Assembly (NCBI GenBank): GCA_910577465.1
Contig: CAJTMM010000005.1
Coordinates: 1-38,424 of the forward strand
From: an uncultured Muribaculaceae bacterium
Lineage (GTDB): Bacteria; Bacteroidota; Bacteroidia; Bacteroidales; Muribaculaceae
Direction: 5' to 3'
DNA: 38,424 nucleotides
Part shown: positions 1 to 7,299 of the stretch, piece after piece
Layout of the letters: each line of letters opens with the position of its first letter
Position numbering within the stretch: the stretch's first letter is position 1
Position numbers and translations under genes: made by a program
The notes under the pieces: generated by a model
The model's database searches: none
Told to the model about the DNA's origin: nothing
What the model saw: only the letters and a program-made list of their open reading frames with translations

Positions 1-190
1 TTGATTGGTTAGTGAATAAAATTTAAGGTATTAATAAATAATAATTGGCAATAGAAAATCGTCTACTACACTATACTTCAATAAAGTACAGCAACAATCC
101 TCTCTATCGCGCCCGCTTCAGCAATTACTTGCGAAATGTTAAAAGACATGGCACTCCTAAAGAAGATTTTACAAATTTAAAAATAAAGAA
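1..190 (-). promoter_or_regulatory. 5' leader of a SusC-type gene lying just left of the window
   Basis: Reading leftwards, this stretch follows the G8 promoter element at 191-229. Its last 13 bases (1-13, ACTAACCAATCAA on the minus strand) are identical to 9415-9427, which lie 8 bases before the susC start codon. Eight bases further upstream ACCTTAAA (22-29) matches 9401-9408. The gene itself is not visible. From the spacing its start codon should lie about 8-10 bases beyond position 1. The leader is AT-rich and holds a short ORF at 78-149. No other gene is visible here: a plus-strand open frame at 45-215 lacks an ATG and is treated as chance. Confidence 0.6.
78..149 (-). CDS. possible 23-aa leader ORF (very uncertain)
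   Basis: A 23-codon frame (begins MSFNISQVIAEAG, ends VAVLY) starts with ATG at 149. AGGAG lies a few bases upstream, a good Shine-Dalgarno match that is uncommon in this phylum. It sits inside the predicted leader mRNA of the SusC-type gene at the left edge. It has no recognisable domain, signal peptide or membrane segment. It could be a translated upstream ORF that modulates the downstream gene, or chance. Confidence 0.25.
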   Translation of the reverse strand: MSFNISQVIAEAGAIERIVAVLY

Positions 191-229
191 CGAAAATACC
201 CCCCCCAATGGTTAAAATACGTTAATACC
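191..229 (-). promoter_or_regulatory. G8-tract promoter element (left copy)
   Basis: Read on the minus strand, this 39-base block contains GTATTAA, then TTTTAAC, then CATTGGGGGGGGTA, then TTTTCG. It aligns base for base, with few differences, to 9167-9205 upstream of susC, including the run of exactly eight G. The TATTTTCG that follows the G run (191-198) resembles the Bacteroidetes -7 box TAnnTTTG with one mismatch. No TTTG -33 box sits at the usual 19-base spacing, so recognition may depend on the G run or an activator. It would drive transcription leftwards out of the window. Confidence 0.6.
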
Positions 230-356
230 ACATTCTGATTGAACCTTGGTTGGCATTCATACATATACATAACACGCTACCAATCACTCATATAACATTC
301 ATCGACCTCACCCAAAAAACCTCCCAATCTATGCCATCACAATATAGACGGGATAC

Positions 357-404
357 AAAAAATATAGGATGCTACCGCCCCTATACAGGCAATACCACCC
401 TATA
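357..404 (-). terminator. probable intrinsic terminator after uvrC
   Basis: On the minus strand, TATAGGGTG (404-396) can pair with CATCCTATA (371-363), one pair being G-U. The loop is about 24 bases and GC-rich, and six T follow (362-357). It begins 29 bases past the uvrC stop codon and would close the ybeY-mnmG-apt-uvrC transcript. The loop is large for an intrinsic terminator, so this is moderate evidence. Confidence 0.45.
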
Positions 405-432
405 ACATACATTCTCTTCGCCGAATTACCTG

Positions 433-2250
433 CTAAGCATCATCTTCGTGAATGGCACCATAGACTATCGAAGCCTTTGCAGGACCCACCACTGCAGCAA
501 GCTCATCGAGATCCGCGTCCTTGATTCGCTTGAACGAACGGAAGTGCGACAGCAGAGCTTCGCGCGTCTTCTCACCCACGCCTTTTATGGAATCAAGTGC
601 CGATACAGTCTGCCCTTTGCTACGCCGGTTGCGGTGATGCGTTATACCGAACCTATGCGCCTCGTCGCGCATGTGCTGTACCACACGCAGCGTATCACTG
701 TTCTTATCTATATACAGCGGTATGCTGTCGCCGGGAAAATAGATTTCTTCCAATCGCTTCGCTATACCAGCCACAGCTATCACGCCACGCAATCCCATTG
801 CCTCCAACGCTTCCACAGCTGCGCTCAACTGCCCTTTGCCACCATCCACCACTATGAGCTGCGGCAATGGCTCACCCTCGTTGACCATGCGGCTATACCG
901 GCGCGTGAGCACCTCTTTCATCGAAGCGAAATCGTCGGGACCCACCACCGTCTTTATATTGAAATGCCGGTAATCTTTTTTCGATGGCTTTCCGTCGCGG
1001 AACACCACGCACGATGCCACAGGATTCGTCCCCTGGATATTCGAGTTATCGAAGCATTCTATGTGATGGGGCAATACGCTCAGGCGGAAATCAGCCTGCA
1101 TACGCTCAAGCAATTTCTGTGTGCGTTGTTCGGGATTATGCTTTTCCATGTGCTTGAGCGTGTCTATTTTGTATTGGCGGGCATTGCGCTCCGACACCTC
1201 GAGCAACTTGAATTTGTCACCGCGCTGAGGTATCACGAATGTCACCCCGGGCATGGCAACATCCGGTTCCTCCGCCACCACCACCTCATCATATTCCACA
1301 CCGAGCGTATGGGCTATCTCATCCATGGCGTAGCCTAAAAGCTGTGGCACCGTCTCGTCGAGCCTGCGCTTGTATTCAAGGGTGACACTGCGCACCACCG
1401 CCCCGCGGCGCACATGCATATAATTGATGTAGACATCCGTTCCGCCATCATCGTCCACACCGAACACATCCACATCACCTATCGTCTGGCTCACGATCAC
1501 ACTCTTCGCAGTATATCGTGCCACCATATCATATTTCTCCTTCAGCGCCTGCGCTTCTTCAAAACGCAACTCCTCGGCTAACGACGCCATCTCGCGTTTT
1601 AAATGCTCCAACAGCTCAGCCATATCTCCACGCAGTATCTGCTTCACACGCTCGATTTGCCGGTGATATTCCTCCTCAGAGACCAATCCCGTACACGGTC
1701 CTTCACAACGTTTCAGATGATAATCGAGACACAGTCTGCCCTTCCCTCGCGCCACATATTCGGGCGTGATGGCATGACGGCAGGAACGCAGTTTGTACAG
1801 GTCGCGTATGAGGTCGAGCACCACGCGTGCCGATGCGGCATCGGTGTACGGTCCGTAATATTTAGAGCCGTCCTTGATGTTCTGACGCGTCATGAACACC
1901 CGTGGAAAATGTTCCTTGGTCACCACTATCCACGGATAGGACTTGTCATCCTTAAGCAGCACATTGTAGCGGGGCTGATATTCCTTAATCATGGAGTTCT
2001 CCAGATTAAGCGCATCCTGCTCCGTAGGCACCACTATATATTTCATATCGGCGATGGCACGTACCAGAAGATTGGTACGTGTGGAATCGTGCGTGCGGTT
2101 GAAGTACGATGATACCCTTCGCTTCAGATTTTTTGCCTTGCCCACATATATCACCGTACCCTCGGCATCGAAGTACATGTACACTCCGGGGGTGGTGGGA
2201 AGTATCGAAATCTTCTCTTCAAGTTCAGCCGATTTTCTGTGCTTTGGCAT
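433..2250 (-). CDS. uvrC: excinuclease ABC subunit C
   Basis: Nuclease subunit of UvrABC nucleotide excision repair; it makes the incisions on both sides of a DNA lesion. The 605 residues match the family's usual length. The N-terminal GIY-YIG domain shows GVY at 22-24 and IYVG at 34-37. A UVR-type helical region (RFEEAQALKEKYD) follows near residues 230-245. The C-terminal RNase H-like nuclease contains the family motif ECFDNSNIQG. A helix-hairpin-helix stretch (SIKGVGEKTREALL) lies near the end. It is the last gene of the minus-strand ybeY-mnmG-apt-uvrC group. The 247-base gap and hairpin between apt and uvrC suggest uvrC may also have its own promoter, although I could not identify a clear -7 box. 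No key motif appears missing. Confidence 0.97.
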   Translation of the reverse strand: MPKHRKSAELEEKISILPTTPGVYMYFDAEGTVIYVGKAKNLKRRVSSYFNRTHDSTRTNLLVRAIADMKYIVVPTEQDALNLENSMIKEYQPRYNVLLKDDKSYPWIVVTKEHFPRVFMTRQNIKDGSKYYGPYTDAASARVVLDLIRDLYKLRSCRHAITPEYVARGKGRLCLDYHLKRCEGPCTGLVSEEEYHRQIERVKQILRGDMAELLEHLKREMASLAEELRFEEAQALKEKYDMVARYTAKSVIVSQTIGDVDVFGVDDDGGTDVYINYMHVRRGAVVRSVTLEYKRRLDETVPQLLGYAMDEIAHTLGVEYDEVVVAEEPDVAMPGVTFVIPQRGDKFKLLEVSERNARQYKIDTLKHMEKHNPEQRTQKLLERMQADFRLSVLPHHIECFDNSNIQGTNPVASCVVFRDGKPSKKDYRHFNIKTVVGPDDFASMKEVLTRRYSRMVNEGEPLPQLIVVDGGKGQLSAAVEALEAMGLRGVIAVAGIAKRLEEIYFPGDSIPLYIDKNSDTLRVVQHMRDEAHRFGITHHRNRRSKGQTVSALDSIKGVGEKTREALLSHFRSFKRIKDADLDELAAVVGPAKASIVYGAIHEDDA

Positions 2251-2423
2251 AGCTGATATTATTATGCTGCTTTATAATTTGGAAATAAAATTCGTTCTGC
2301 TTAATGCATCACTCACGGAAATAGTATCACTTCATACTGCAACGAAACGCATACAGAAACGCATCATCTCCACTCCCCGCCTGACACGGACGATACATGT
2401 TTGCGCCGGAACGATTACGTTCA

Positions 2424-2470
2424 AAACCACGATTAGCCCAATTGGACAGTTCATGCCAATCGGGCTAATC
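2424..2470 (-). terminator. intrinsic terminator after apt
   Basis: A 15-base inverted repeat lies at 2431-2445 and 2456-2470 (GATTAGCCC..TTGG arms, one G-T mismatch, 10-base loop). On the minus strand it starts 27 bases past the apt stop codon and is followed by a short T-rich stretch (GTGGTTTT). It likely ends or attenuates the ybeY-mnmG-apt transcript before uvrC. Confidence 0.7.
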
Positions 2471-2497
2471 ATATAACATTCGTCAGGGTCTGTTTGC

Positions 2498-3016
2498 TCA
2501 ATATTTTATGAGCGACGATACTTCTGCATCCGCGGGAAGTGCCTTACGTCCGTTAAGCGCGCCCAATTCTATGATGAAGTTCACATAGATTTTTTTAGGA
2601 TTGAGACTCTTCACAAGCTCATATACGGCAGCCATTGTTCCACCGGTGGCGAGCACATCATCATGTATCACCACTATATCATCGGGGGTGATGGCATCGC
2701 GGTGTATCTCTATGGTGTCTTTGCCATACTCCTTGTCGTATGAGCAGCTCACGGTGTCGGCGGGCAATTTGCCGGGTTTGCGTGCGGGCACGAAACCTGC
2801 ACCCAATTCAAATGCAAGGATAGAGCCGCCGATGAATCCGCGCGATTCTATACCCACCACCTTGGTGACACCCTTATCACGATAAAGCTGCGACAGATCC
2901 CAGCCTATGATATGAAGCGCACGGGGATCCTTGAACGCTGTGGTAAGGTCCTTGAACAATACCCCCTTCTGAGGGAAATCGACTACGTCGCGAACTTTTG
3001 ATTTGATGTATTCCAT
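2498..3016 (-). CDS. apt: adenine phosphoribosyltransferase
   Basis: Purine salvage enzyme in the cytoplasm that converts adenine plus PRPP to AMP and pyrophosphate. At 172 residues it has the normal length for Apt. The N-terminus (IKSKVRDVVDFPQKGVLFKD) is typical of the family. The PRPP-binding motif is visible as VVIHDDVLATGGT near residues 115-127, and ESRGFIGG supplies the adenine-side loop. The gene follows mnmG on the minus strand after a 73-base gap that contains a parS site. A hairpin terminator lies just downstream. Confidence 0.96.
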   Translation of the reverse strand: MEYIKSKVRDVVDFPQKGVLFKDLTTAFKDPRALHIIGWDLSQLYRDKGVTKVVGIESRGFIGGSILAFELGAGFVPARKPGKLPADTVSCSYDKEYGKDTIEIHRDAITPDDIVVIHDDVLATGGTMAAVYELVKSLNPKKIYVNFIIELGALNGRKALPADAEVSSLIKY

Positions 3017-3062
3017 CTCGTAAAATATTTTATTAAGTTTTTGATATTTCCTTATTTATCTA

Positions 3063-3078
3063 TGTTCCACGTGAAACA
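3063..3078. other. parS: parS centromere site
   Basis: TGTTCCACGTGAAACA is a perfect match to the 16-base consensus TGTTNCACGTGAAACA bound by chromosomal ParB. It is nearly palindromic and lies in the short gap between mnmG and apt. In many bacteria parS sites cluster near oriC, and mnmG (gidA) is often origin-proximal, so the site and its neighbour agree. I found no second full match in the window. Confidence 0.85.
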
Positions 3079-3089
3079 ATCAGTAAGTA

Positions 3090-4970
3090 TTATCGTCCCA
3101 ATAGCAACAGCAATATATTAATATCGCTTGGCGATATACCGGGAATACGCGATGCCTGAGCAATGGTTTCAGGTTGGATCTTTTTAAGTTTCTGACGGGC
3201 CTCTGTAGAGATCGATTTCACGGTATCATAATCAATCTTACCCAGGAGTTTCACATCCTCAAGACGGTGAATCTTGTCGGCTATCATGCGCTCGCGTTCT
3301 ATATATCCCTGATACTTTATCAGGATTTCCGCGGCTTCCACAATCTCCTCACGCCTTGAGGGCTCAATATTAGCTTCTATAAACTCCCCTAACTTGGGAA
3401 GCATTTCCGATAATTTAGCTATGTCCAATTGCGGACGGAGTATGAGGTCATACAGTTTGGTAGACTGTTTGAGCGGGGAAATTCCCATCTCCTCAAACCG
3501 TGCATTGACCGCTTCAGGGCGGACAGAGTATGTGCGTGCGAATTCCATCAGCGCATCACGCTGCTCGCGTTTCGACTCCATAAGCCGATACCGCTCTTCA
3601 GTGGCAAGCCCTATCTGATATCCGAGCGGGGTCAATCGCATATCGGCATCATCCTGACGCAACAGTATCCTGTATTCAGCACGGGAGGTAAACATACGGT
3701 ACGGTTCATCCACACCTTTAGTTACAAGGTCGTCGATGAGCACACCTATATATGCCTGGTCGCGCCCGAGCACAAACTCCGGCAAACCTTGACAATAACG
3801 GCTCGCATTCACACCGGCAACAAGACCCTGCCCCGCCGCCTCCTCGTAACCAGTAGTGCCGTTGACCTGTCCTGCAAAGAAAAGTCCGTTCACCAGTTTC
3901 GTCTCGAGCGAATGCTTGAGCTGTGTGGGGTCGAAGAAGTCATACTCTATGGCATATCCCGGACGGTATATCATTACCTCGGACAGTGCGGGTATAGTCT
4001 CAAGCGCGCCTATCTGAACTTCGAGCGGGAGCGAGGATGAGAATCCGTTCAGGTAAAATTCCTGCGTGTCCTCCCCTTCCGGTTCCAGAAACAACTGATG
4101 TTCCGTCTTATCGGCGAAGGTCACAATCTTCGTTTCGATACTCGGGCAGTACCGCGGACCTATACTTTGAATCTGTCCGTTGTATAGGGGTGAGCGCGGC
4201 AAGCCTTCACGCAGTATATCGTGCGTCTTGCTATTAGTATAGAGTATGTAGCAGTCGAGTTGTTTCAATTCGCGACCTACCGTAGGCAGGTACGAGAATT
4301 TATGGTAATCGTCATCGCCGGGTTGCGGTGTGGTCAACTCCCACTTCACGCTACGGCCGTCGATTCGCACGGGAGTACCGGTTTTCATTCTGTCGGTCGT
4401 GAACCCGAGCTCGCGCAACTGTTCGGTAATACCATGCGATGCCGGCTCGGACACACGCCCACCGGGTGTCTGTACCTCGCCCACATGCATCAGTCCGTTG
4501 AGAAACGTACCGGCAGTGAGCACCACAGCCTTGGCATTGAACCGCACACCCATGGCGGTGGTCACACCACACACCTTACCATCCTCAATAATCAGTCCCG
4601 TGGCGGAATCCTGCCACATATACAGGTTGGGCGTATTTTCCAACGTCCTGCGCCACAGCTCACTGAAGCGCATACGGTCACTTTGGGCACGCGGGCTCCA
4701 CATAGCCGGACCCTTGGAGCGGTTGAGCATGCGGAACTGTATCGCCGAACGGTCAGTGACTATTCCCATCATTCCGCCCAACGCATCTATTTCCCTGACA
4801 ATCTGCCCTTTAGCTATACCACCAACGGCGGGATTACAGCTCATCTGGGCTATCTTGTTCATATCTATAGTAATAAGGAGTGTCGACGCACCGGTGCGTG
4901 CCGCAGCCGACGCCGCTTCACAACCGGCATGGCCGGCCCCAACTACTATCACATCGTAATCGAAACGCAT
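3090..4970 (-). CDS. mnmG: tRNA uridine-5-carboxymethylaminomethyl modification enzyme MnmG
   Basis: FAD-dependent subunit of the MnmE-MnmG complex that installs the cmnm5 group on the wobble uridine of certain tRNAs. The 626 residues match the family. The N-terminal dinucleotide-binding motif is VVGAGHAGCEAA (about 9-20). Other family landmarks are SCNPAVGGIAKG near 45-56 and GLFFAGQVNGTTGYEEAAGQG in the second FAD region. The C-terminal helical domain that contacts MnmE is present, ending in ISPSDINILLLLLGR. It starts 9 bases after the ybeY stop codon on the same strand, so the two are almost certainly cotranscribed. Confidence 0.98.
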   Translation of the reverse strand: MRFDYDVIVVGAGHAGCEAASAAARTGASTLLITIDMNKIAQMSCNPAVGGIAKGQIVREIDALGGMMGIVTDRSAIQFRMLNRSKGPAMWSPRAQSDRMRFSELWRRTLENTPNLYMWQDSATGLIIEDGKVCGVTTAMGVRFNAKAVVLTAGTFLNGLMHVGEVQTPGGRVSEPASHGITEQLRELGFTTDRMKTGTPVRIDGRSVKWELTTPQPGDDDYHKFSYLPTVGRELKQLDCYILYTNSKTHDILREGLPRSPLYNGQIQSIGPRYCPSIETKIVTFADKTEHQLFLEPEGEDTQEFYLNGFSSSLPLEVQIGALETIPALSEVMIYRPGYAIEYDFFDPTQLKHSLETKLVNGLFFAGQVNGTTGYEEAAGQGLVAGVNASRYCQGLPEFVLGRDQAYIGVLIDDLVTKGVDEPYRMFTSRAEYRILLRQDDADMRLTPLGYQIGLATEERYRLMESKREQRDALMEFARTYSVRPEAVNARFEEMGISPLKQSTKLYDLILRPQLDIAKLSEMLPKLGEFIEANIEPSRREEIVEAAEILIKYQGYIERERMIADKIHRLEDVKLLGKIDYDTVKSISTEARQKLKKIQPETIAQASRIPGISPSDINILLLLLGR

Positions 4971-4979
4971 ATACTGATG

Positions 4980-5414
4980 TTATTTCAAACTGTCCAATAA
5001 GGACAAGGCTTCATTTTCATGCCGTTCCATAATCTCGCGCTCGCCGGGTCCCTTGTCGTTGATGCCGCACAGATGCAGCAAGCCGTGCACTATCACGCGA
5101 TGCAACTCGCGCCCGTAGCTCTCCCCTACACCATCGGCATTAGTGGCTACCGTGTCGAGCGATATTACCATATCGCCGCTCACACGCCGCCCGCGCGTAT
5201 AGTCAAAGGTGATTATGTCTGTGTAATAATCATGATTGAGAAACTGACGGTTCACCTCCAGTATTTTCTCATCGTCGCAAAACAGATACGACAGAGGTCC
5301 CAATATACAACCGTGCGCGGCGGCGACTTTTTCAAGCCACACCTCCAAAAGCGCAGTATCGATGGCAGGCATATCCACGCCCTCAGCCATCCATTGTACA
5401 TAATCTCTCTTCAT
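4980..5414 (-). CDS. ybeY: endoribonuclease YbeY (rRNA maturation factor)
   Basis: Metal-dependent RNase involved in 16S rRNA 3' end maturation and ribosome quality control. The protein is 144 residues, normal for the family. The signature region reads HGLLHLCGIND at 110-120. His110 and His114 are the first two metal ligands, but the third canonical His (HGxLHLxGYDH) is Asp120 here. From memory, Bacteroidetes YbeY proteins often carry Asp at this position, so this is probably a lineage variant and not decay. A TACTTTTG -7 box lies just upstream on the minus strand. The gene heads the ybeY-mnmG-apt-uvrC group. Confidence 0.93.
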   Translation of the reverse strand: MKRDYVQWMAEGVDMPAIDTALLEVWLEKVAAAHGCILGPLSYLFCDDEKILEVNRQFLNHDYYTDIITFDYTRGRRVSGDMVISLDTVATNADGVGESYGRELHRVIVHGLLHLCGINDKGPGEREIMERHENEALSLLDSLK

Positions 5415-5430
5415 GCTGTTATATTACACG

Positions 5431-5438
5431 CAAAAGTA
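5431..5438 (-). promoter_or_regulatory. -7 box for the ybeY operon
   Basis: On the minus strand TACTTTTG matches the Bacteroidetes -7 consensus TAnnTTTG. It lies 17 bases upstream of the ybeY ATG, which would give a very short 5' leader. No clear -33 TTTG is visible at the usual spacing. Confidence 0.5.
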
Positions 5439-5632
5439 GTAAAATTTTCCATAATTGCGCATCAGCTCTGTGTCCGTAATTTTTCTGAGCAAATCCGAAA
5501 ACATCCAAAAACCACCAAAGCCACTATCACACAACCAAATACCCCAAATTTAACTCCGTGAGATTTTAATATTTCACTCAAGCCCCTCCACCCGCACGGA
5601 ATTTTTCAACCAGCGCAACCAAAAAAATTAGC

Positions 5633-5640
5633 TATATTTG
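5633..5640 (+). promoter_or_regulatory. -7 box for the alkylation repair gene
   Basis: TATATTTG fits TAnnTTTG and ends 14 bases before the ATG at 5655, giving a leader of only about 10 bases. The -33 element is not convincing. The rest of the 5415-5654 gap is AT-rich and shows no gene or strong hairpin. Confidence 0.55.
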
Positions 5641-5654
5641 AAAAAACATCTCAC

Positions 5655-6428
5655 ATGACTACCGACAAATGGAAAACGCGGCTCGCACAAGAAGCCGACG
5701 AGGACAAAGCAAAAATTCTCTCGCGATTTTTCAAGACCGCACCGGGCGAATACGGCGAGGGCGACATATTCATAGGAGTGACCGTACCGAAAGTGCGTGC
5801 GGTCGCGCGCGAATTTATCCAAGCCTCCCCTGCCGACATCCACGACATGCTTCAGAGTCCGGTGCACGAACACCGGTTGAGCGCGCTGCTCACACTCGTC
5901 GAACAGTACCGCGAAGCCCGACGCGACACCCCACGTCGTAAAACAATAGTGGACTTCTACCTCGCCCATTCCACCCGCGCCAACAACTGGGACCTCGTAG
6001 ACCTATCCGCCCCCAAGATTCTCGGCGAATGGCTCACCGACAACCACGACCCCGAACTGCTCGACCGGCTCAGCCTATCGGACAACCTATGGCAACAACG
6101 CATAGCCATCGTTGCCACACTCACACTCATCCGCCACGGACTGTACTCCGACACCCTGCGCCTTGCCCGCCGATACCTGACGCACACCCATCCGCTCATG
6201 CACAAAGCCACCGGATGGATGCTACGCGAGGTAGGCAAAAAAGACCTCCCGACACTCCTCGCATTTCTCGACGCACACGCACACACCATGCCACGCACCG
6301 CGCTGCGCTACGCCATCGAACGGCTCACACCCGACCAACGCCGGCACTACATGTCGCAGAAATCAGCACATGCCGCCACCGCCAAAAACAAACCGCCAAA
6401 AACACCCGCCGACGAAAAGTTTTTTTGA
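5655..6428 (+). CDS. DNA alkylation repair protein (AlkD-like)
   Basis: A predicted HEAT-like-repeat DNA glycosylase of the AlkD family, which removes bulky or cationic alkylated purines. The 257 residues are helical throughout. Family landmarks are GVTVPKVRAVAREF near residues 36-49, the EHRLSALLTLV repeat, and NNWDLVDLSAP around 112-122, whose W-D-x-V-D core contains the Asp thought to be catalytic in AlkD. A Lys/Ala/Pro-rich basic tail (about 240-257) is probably disordered. Transcription likely starts from the -7 box at 5633. The stop codon overlaps the -33 box of the next gene's promoter. Confidence 0.88.
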   Translation: MTTDKWKTRLAQEADEDKAKILSRFFKTAPGEYGEGDIFIGVTVPKVRAVAREFIQASPADIHDMLQSPVHEHRLSALLTLVEQYREARRDTPRRKTIVDFYLAHSTRANNWDLVDLSAPKILGEWLTDNHDPELLDRLSLSDNLWQQRIAIVATLTLIRHGLYSDTLRLARRYLTHTHPLMHKATGWMLREVGKKDLPTLLAFLDAHAHTMPRTALRYAIERLTPDQRRHYMSQKSAHAATAKNKPPKTPADEKFF

Positions 6429-6454
6429 CATCGGACGTAAAGTGATTATCTTTG
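6424..6454 (+). promoter_or_regulatory. near-perfect Bacteroidetes promoter for the glycosyltransferase gene
   Basis: TTTG (6424-6427), a spacer of exactly 19 bases, then TATCTTTG (6447-6454). This matches the -33/-7 arrangement TTTG-N19-TAnnTTTG exactly. The -33 box overlaps the stop codon of the preceding gene. The start codon at 6475 gives a leader of roughly 10-15 bases. Confidence 0.85.
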
Positions 6455-6474
6455 CGAAGTAAAGACAACGCGCA

Positions 6475-7248
6475 ATGGTGAAAATTTCCGCTACTATCCT
6501 TACATTCAACGAAGAGCGACGCATCGAAGCTTGCCTGCAATCGCTCCGCGACATAGCCGACGAGATTATAGTGGTCGACTCATACTCCACCGACTCCACC
6601 CTCGATATATGCCGCCGCTACGGATGCCGCATCACACAGCGGCACCTCGCCGGCTTCGGCGCACAGCGTCAATACGCCACATCGCTCACCAACCACAGCT
6701 ACGTGCTGGCTATCGACGCCGACGAGGTACTATCACCCGCCCTGCGCAACTCCCTCCTGCAACTCAAGGCAACCGAGCTAAAACACCGGGTGTACTCCTT
6801 CTCGCGCCTAAACTTTTTCTGCGGATTTGCCGTTAAACACTGCGGATGGTATCCCGACCGACAGATTCGTCTGTTCGACAAACGCTATGCCAACTGGAAC
6901 CTGCGCGACGTACACGAAAAGGTGATATTCCGCGACTCGGTACGCCCCGAGCAGATTCCGGGCGACATACTCCACTACCGCTGCGACACGCTCAAGGAAT
7001 ACTCCGCCAAGCAATCCTCTCAAGCCACCTTGAAAGCCAAGGTACTTGCCGTAGGCGAGAAAAGCATCTCCCCGCTCACACCTATATTAAAAGGGCTGAG
7101 ATCTTTTTTCCACACCTACCTGTCGCAAGGCGGCATCCTCGACGGCACCGTAGGCTGGACCATAAGCCGCCAGCAATACTTCGCCGAGCGCAACGCCTAT
7201 GCCTGCGCACGCAGCATTCGCAAGCATCACGACGCATCTCGTCAGTAG
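6475..7248 (+). CDS. glycosyltransferase family 2, LPS core type (WaaE/KdtX-like)
   Basis: A cytoplasmic-face GT-A glycosyltransferase that probably adds a sugar to lipopolysaccharide core or a related cell-surface glycan. The 257 residues begin with the GT2 fold signature SATILTFNEERRIEACLQSL (5-24), followed by DEIIVVDSYSTDST. The metal/nucleotide-binding DxD lies in AIDADE with Asp81 and Asp83. The C-terminal part (GWYPDRQIRLFDKR, then DVHEK) is characteristic of the KdtX/WaaE subgroup. It has its own strong promoter and is followed after 51 bases by the uridine-kinase-like gene. The exact acceptor cannot be told from the sequence. Confidence 0.88.
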   Translation: MVKISATILTFNEERRIEACLQSLRDIADEIIVVDSYSTDSTLDICRRYGCRITQRHLAGFGAQRQYATSLTNHSYVLAIDADEVLSPALRNSLLQLKATELKHRVYSFSRLNFFCGFAVKHCGWYPDRQIRLFDKRYANWNLRDVHEKVIFRDSVRPEQIPGDILHYRCDTLKEYSAKQSSQATLKAKVLAVGEKSISPLTPILKGLRSFFHTYLSQGGILDGTVGWTISRQQYFAERNAYACARSIRKHHDASRQ

Positions 7249-7299
7249 GGACCACAATCCACAAAAAAACAATCCCCCACAACCTCCAACCCACACACC

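Noticed and set aside
45..215. Plus-strand open frame of 56 codons, protein-like in composition, ending in the C8 run
   Set aside because: No ATG, and it overlaps the minus-strand leader and G8 promoter element, which explain the region better. It matches no family I recognise.
448..1338. Long open frame opposite uvrC (296 codons)
   Set aside because: It is an antisense shadow of the strongly supported uvrC frame, with His/Arg-rich composition and no domain.
4221..5000. Long open frame opposite mnmG (259 codons)
   Set aside because: Antisense shadow of mnmG; mnmG motifs are complete on the other strand.
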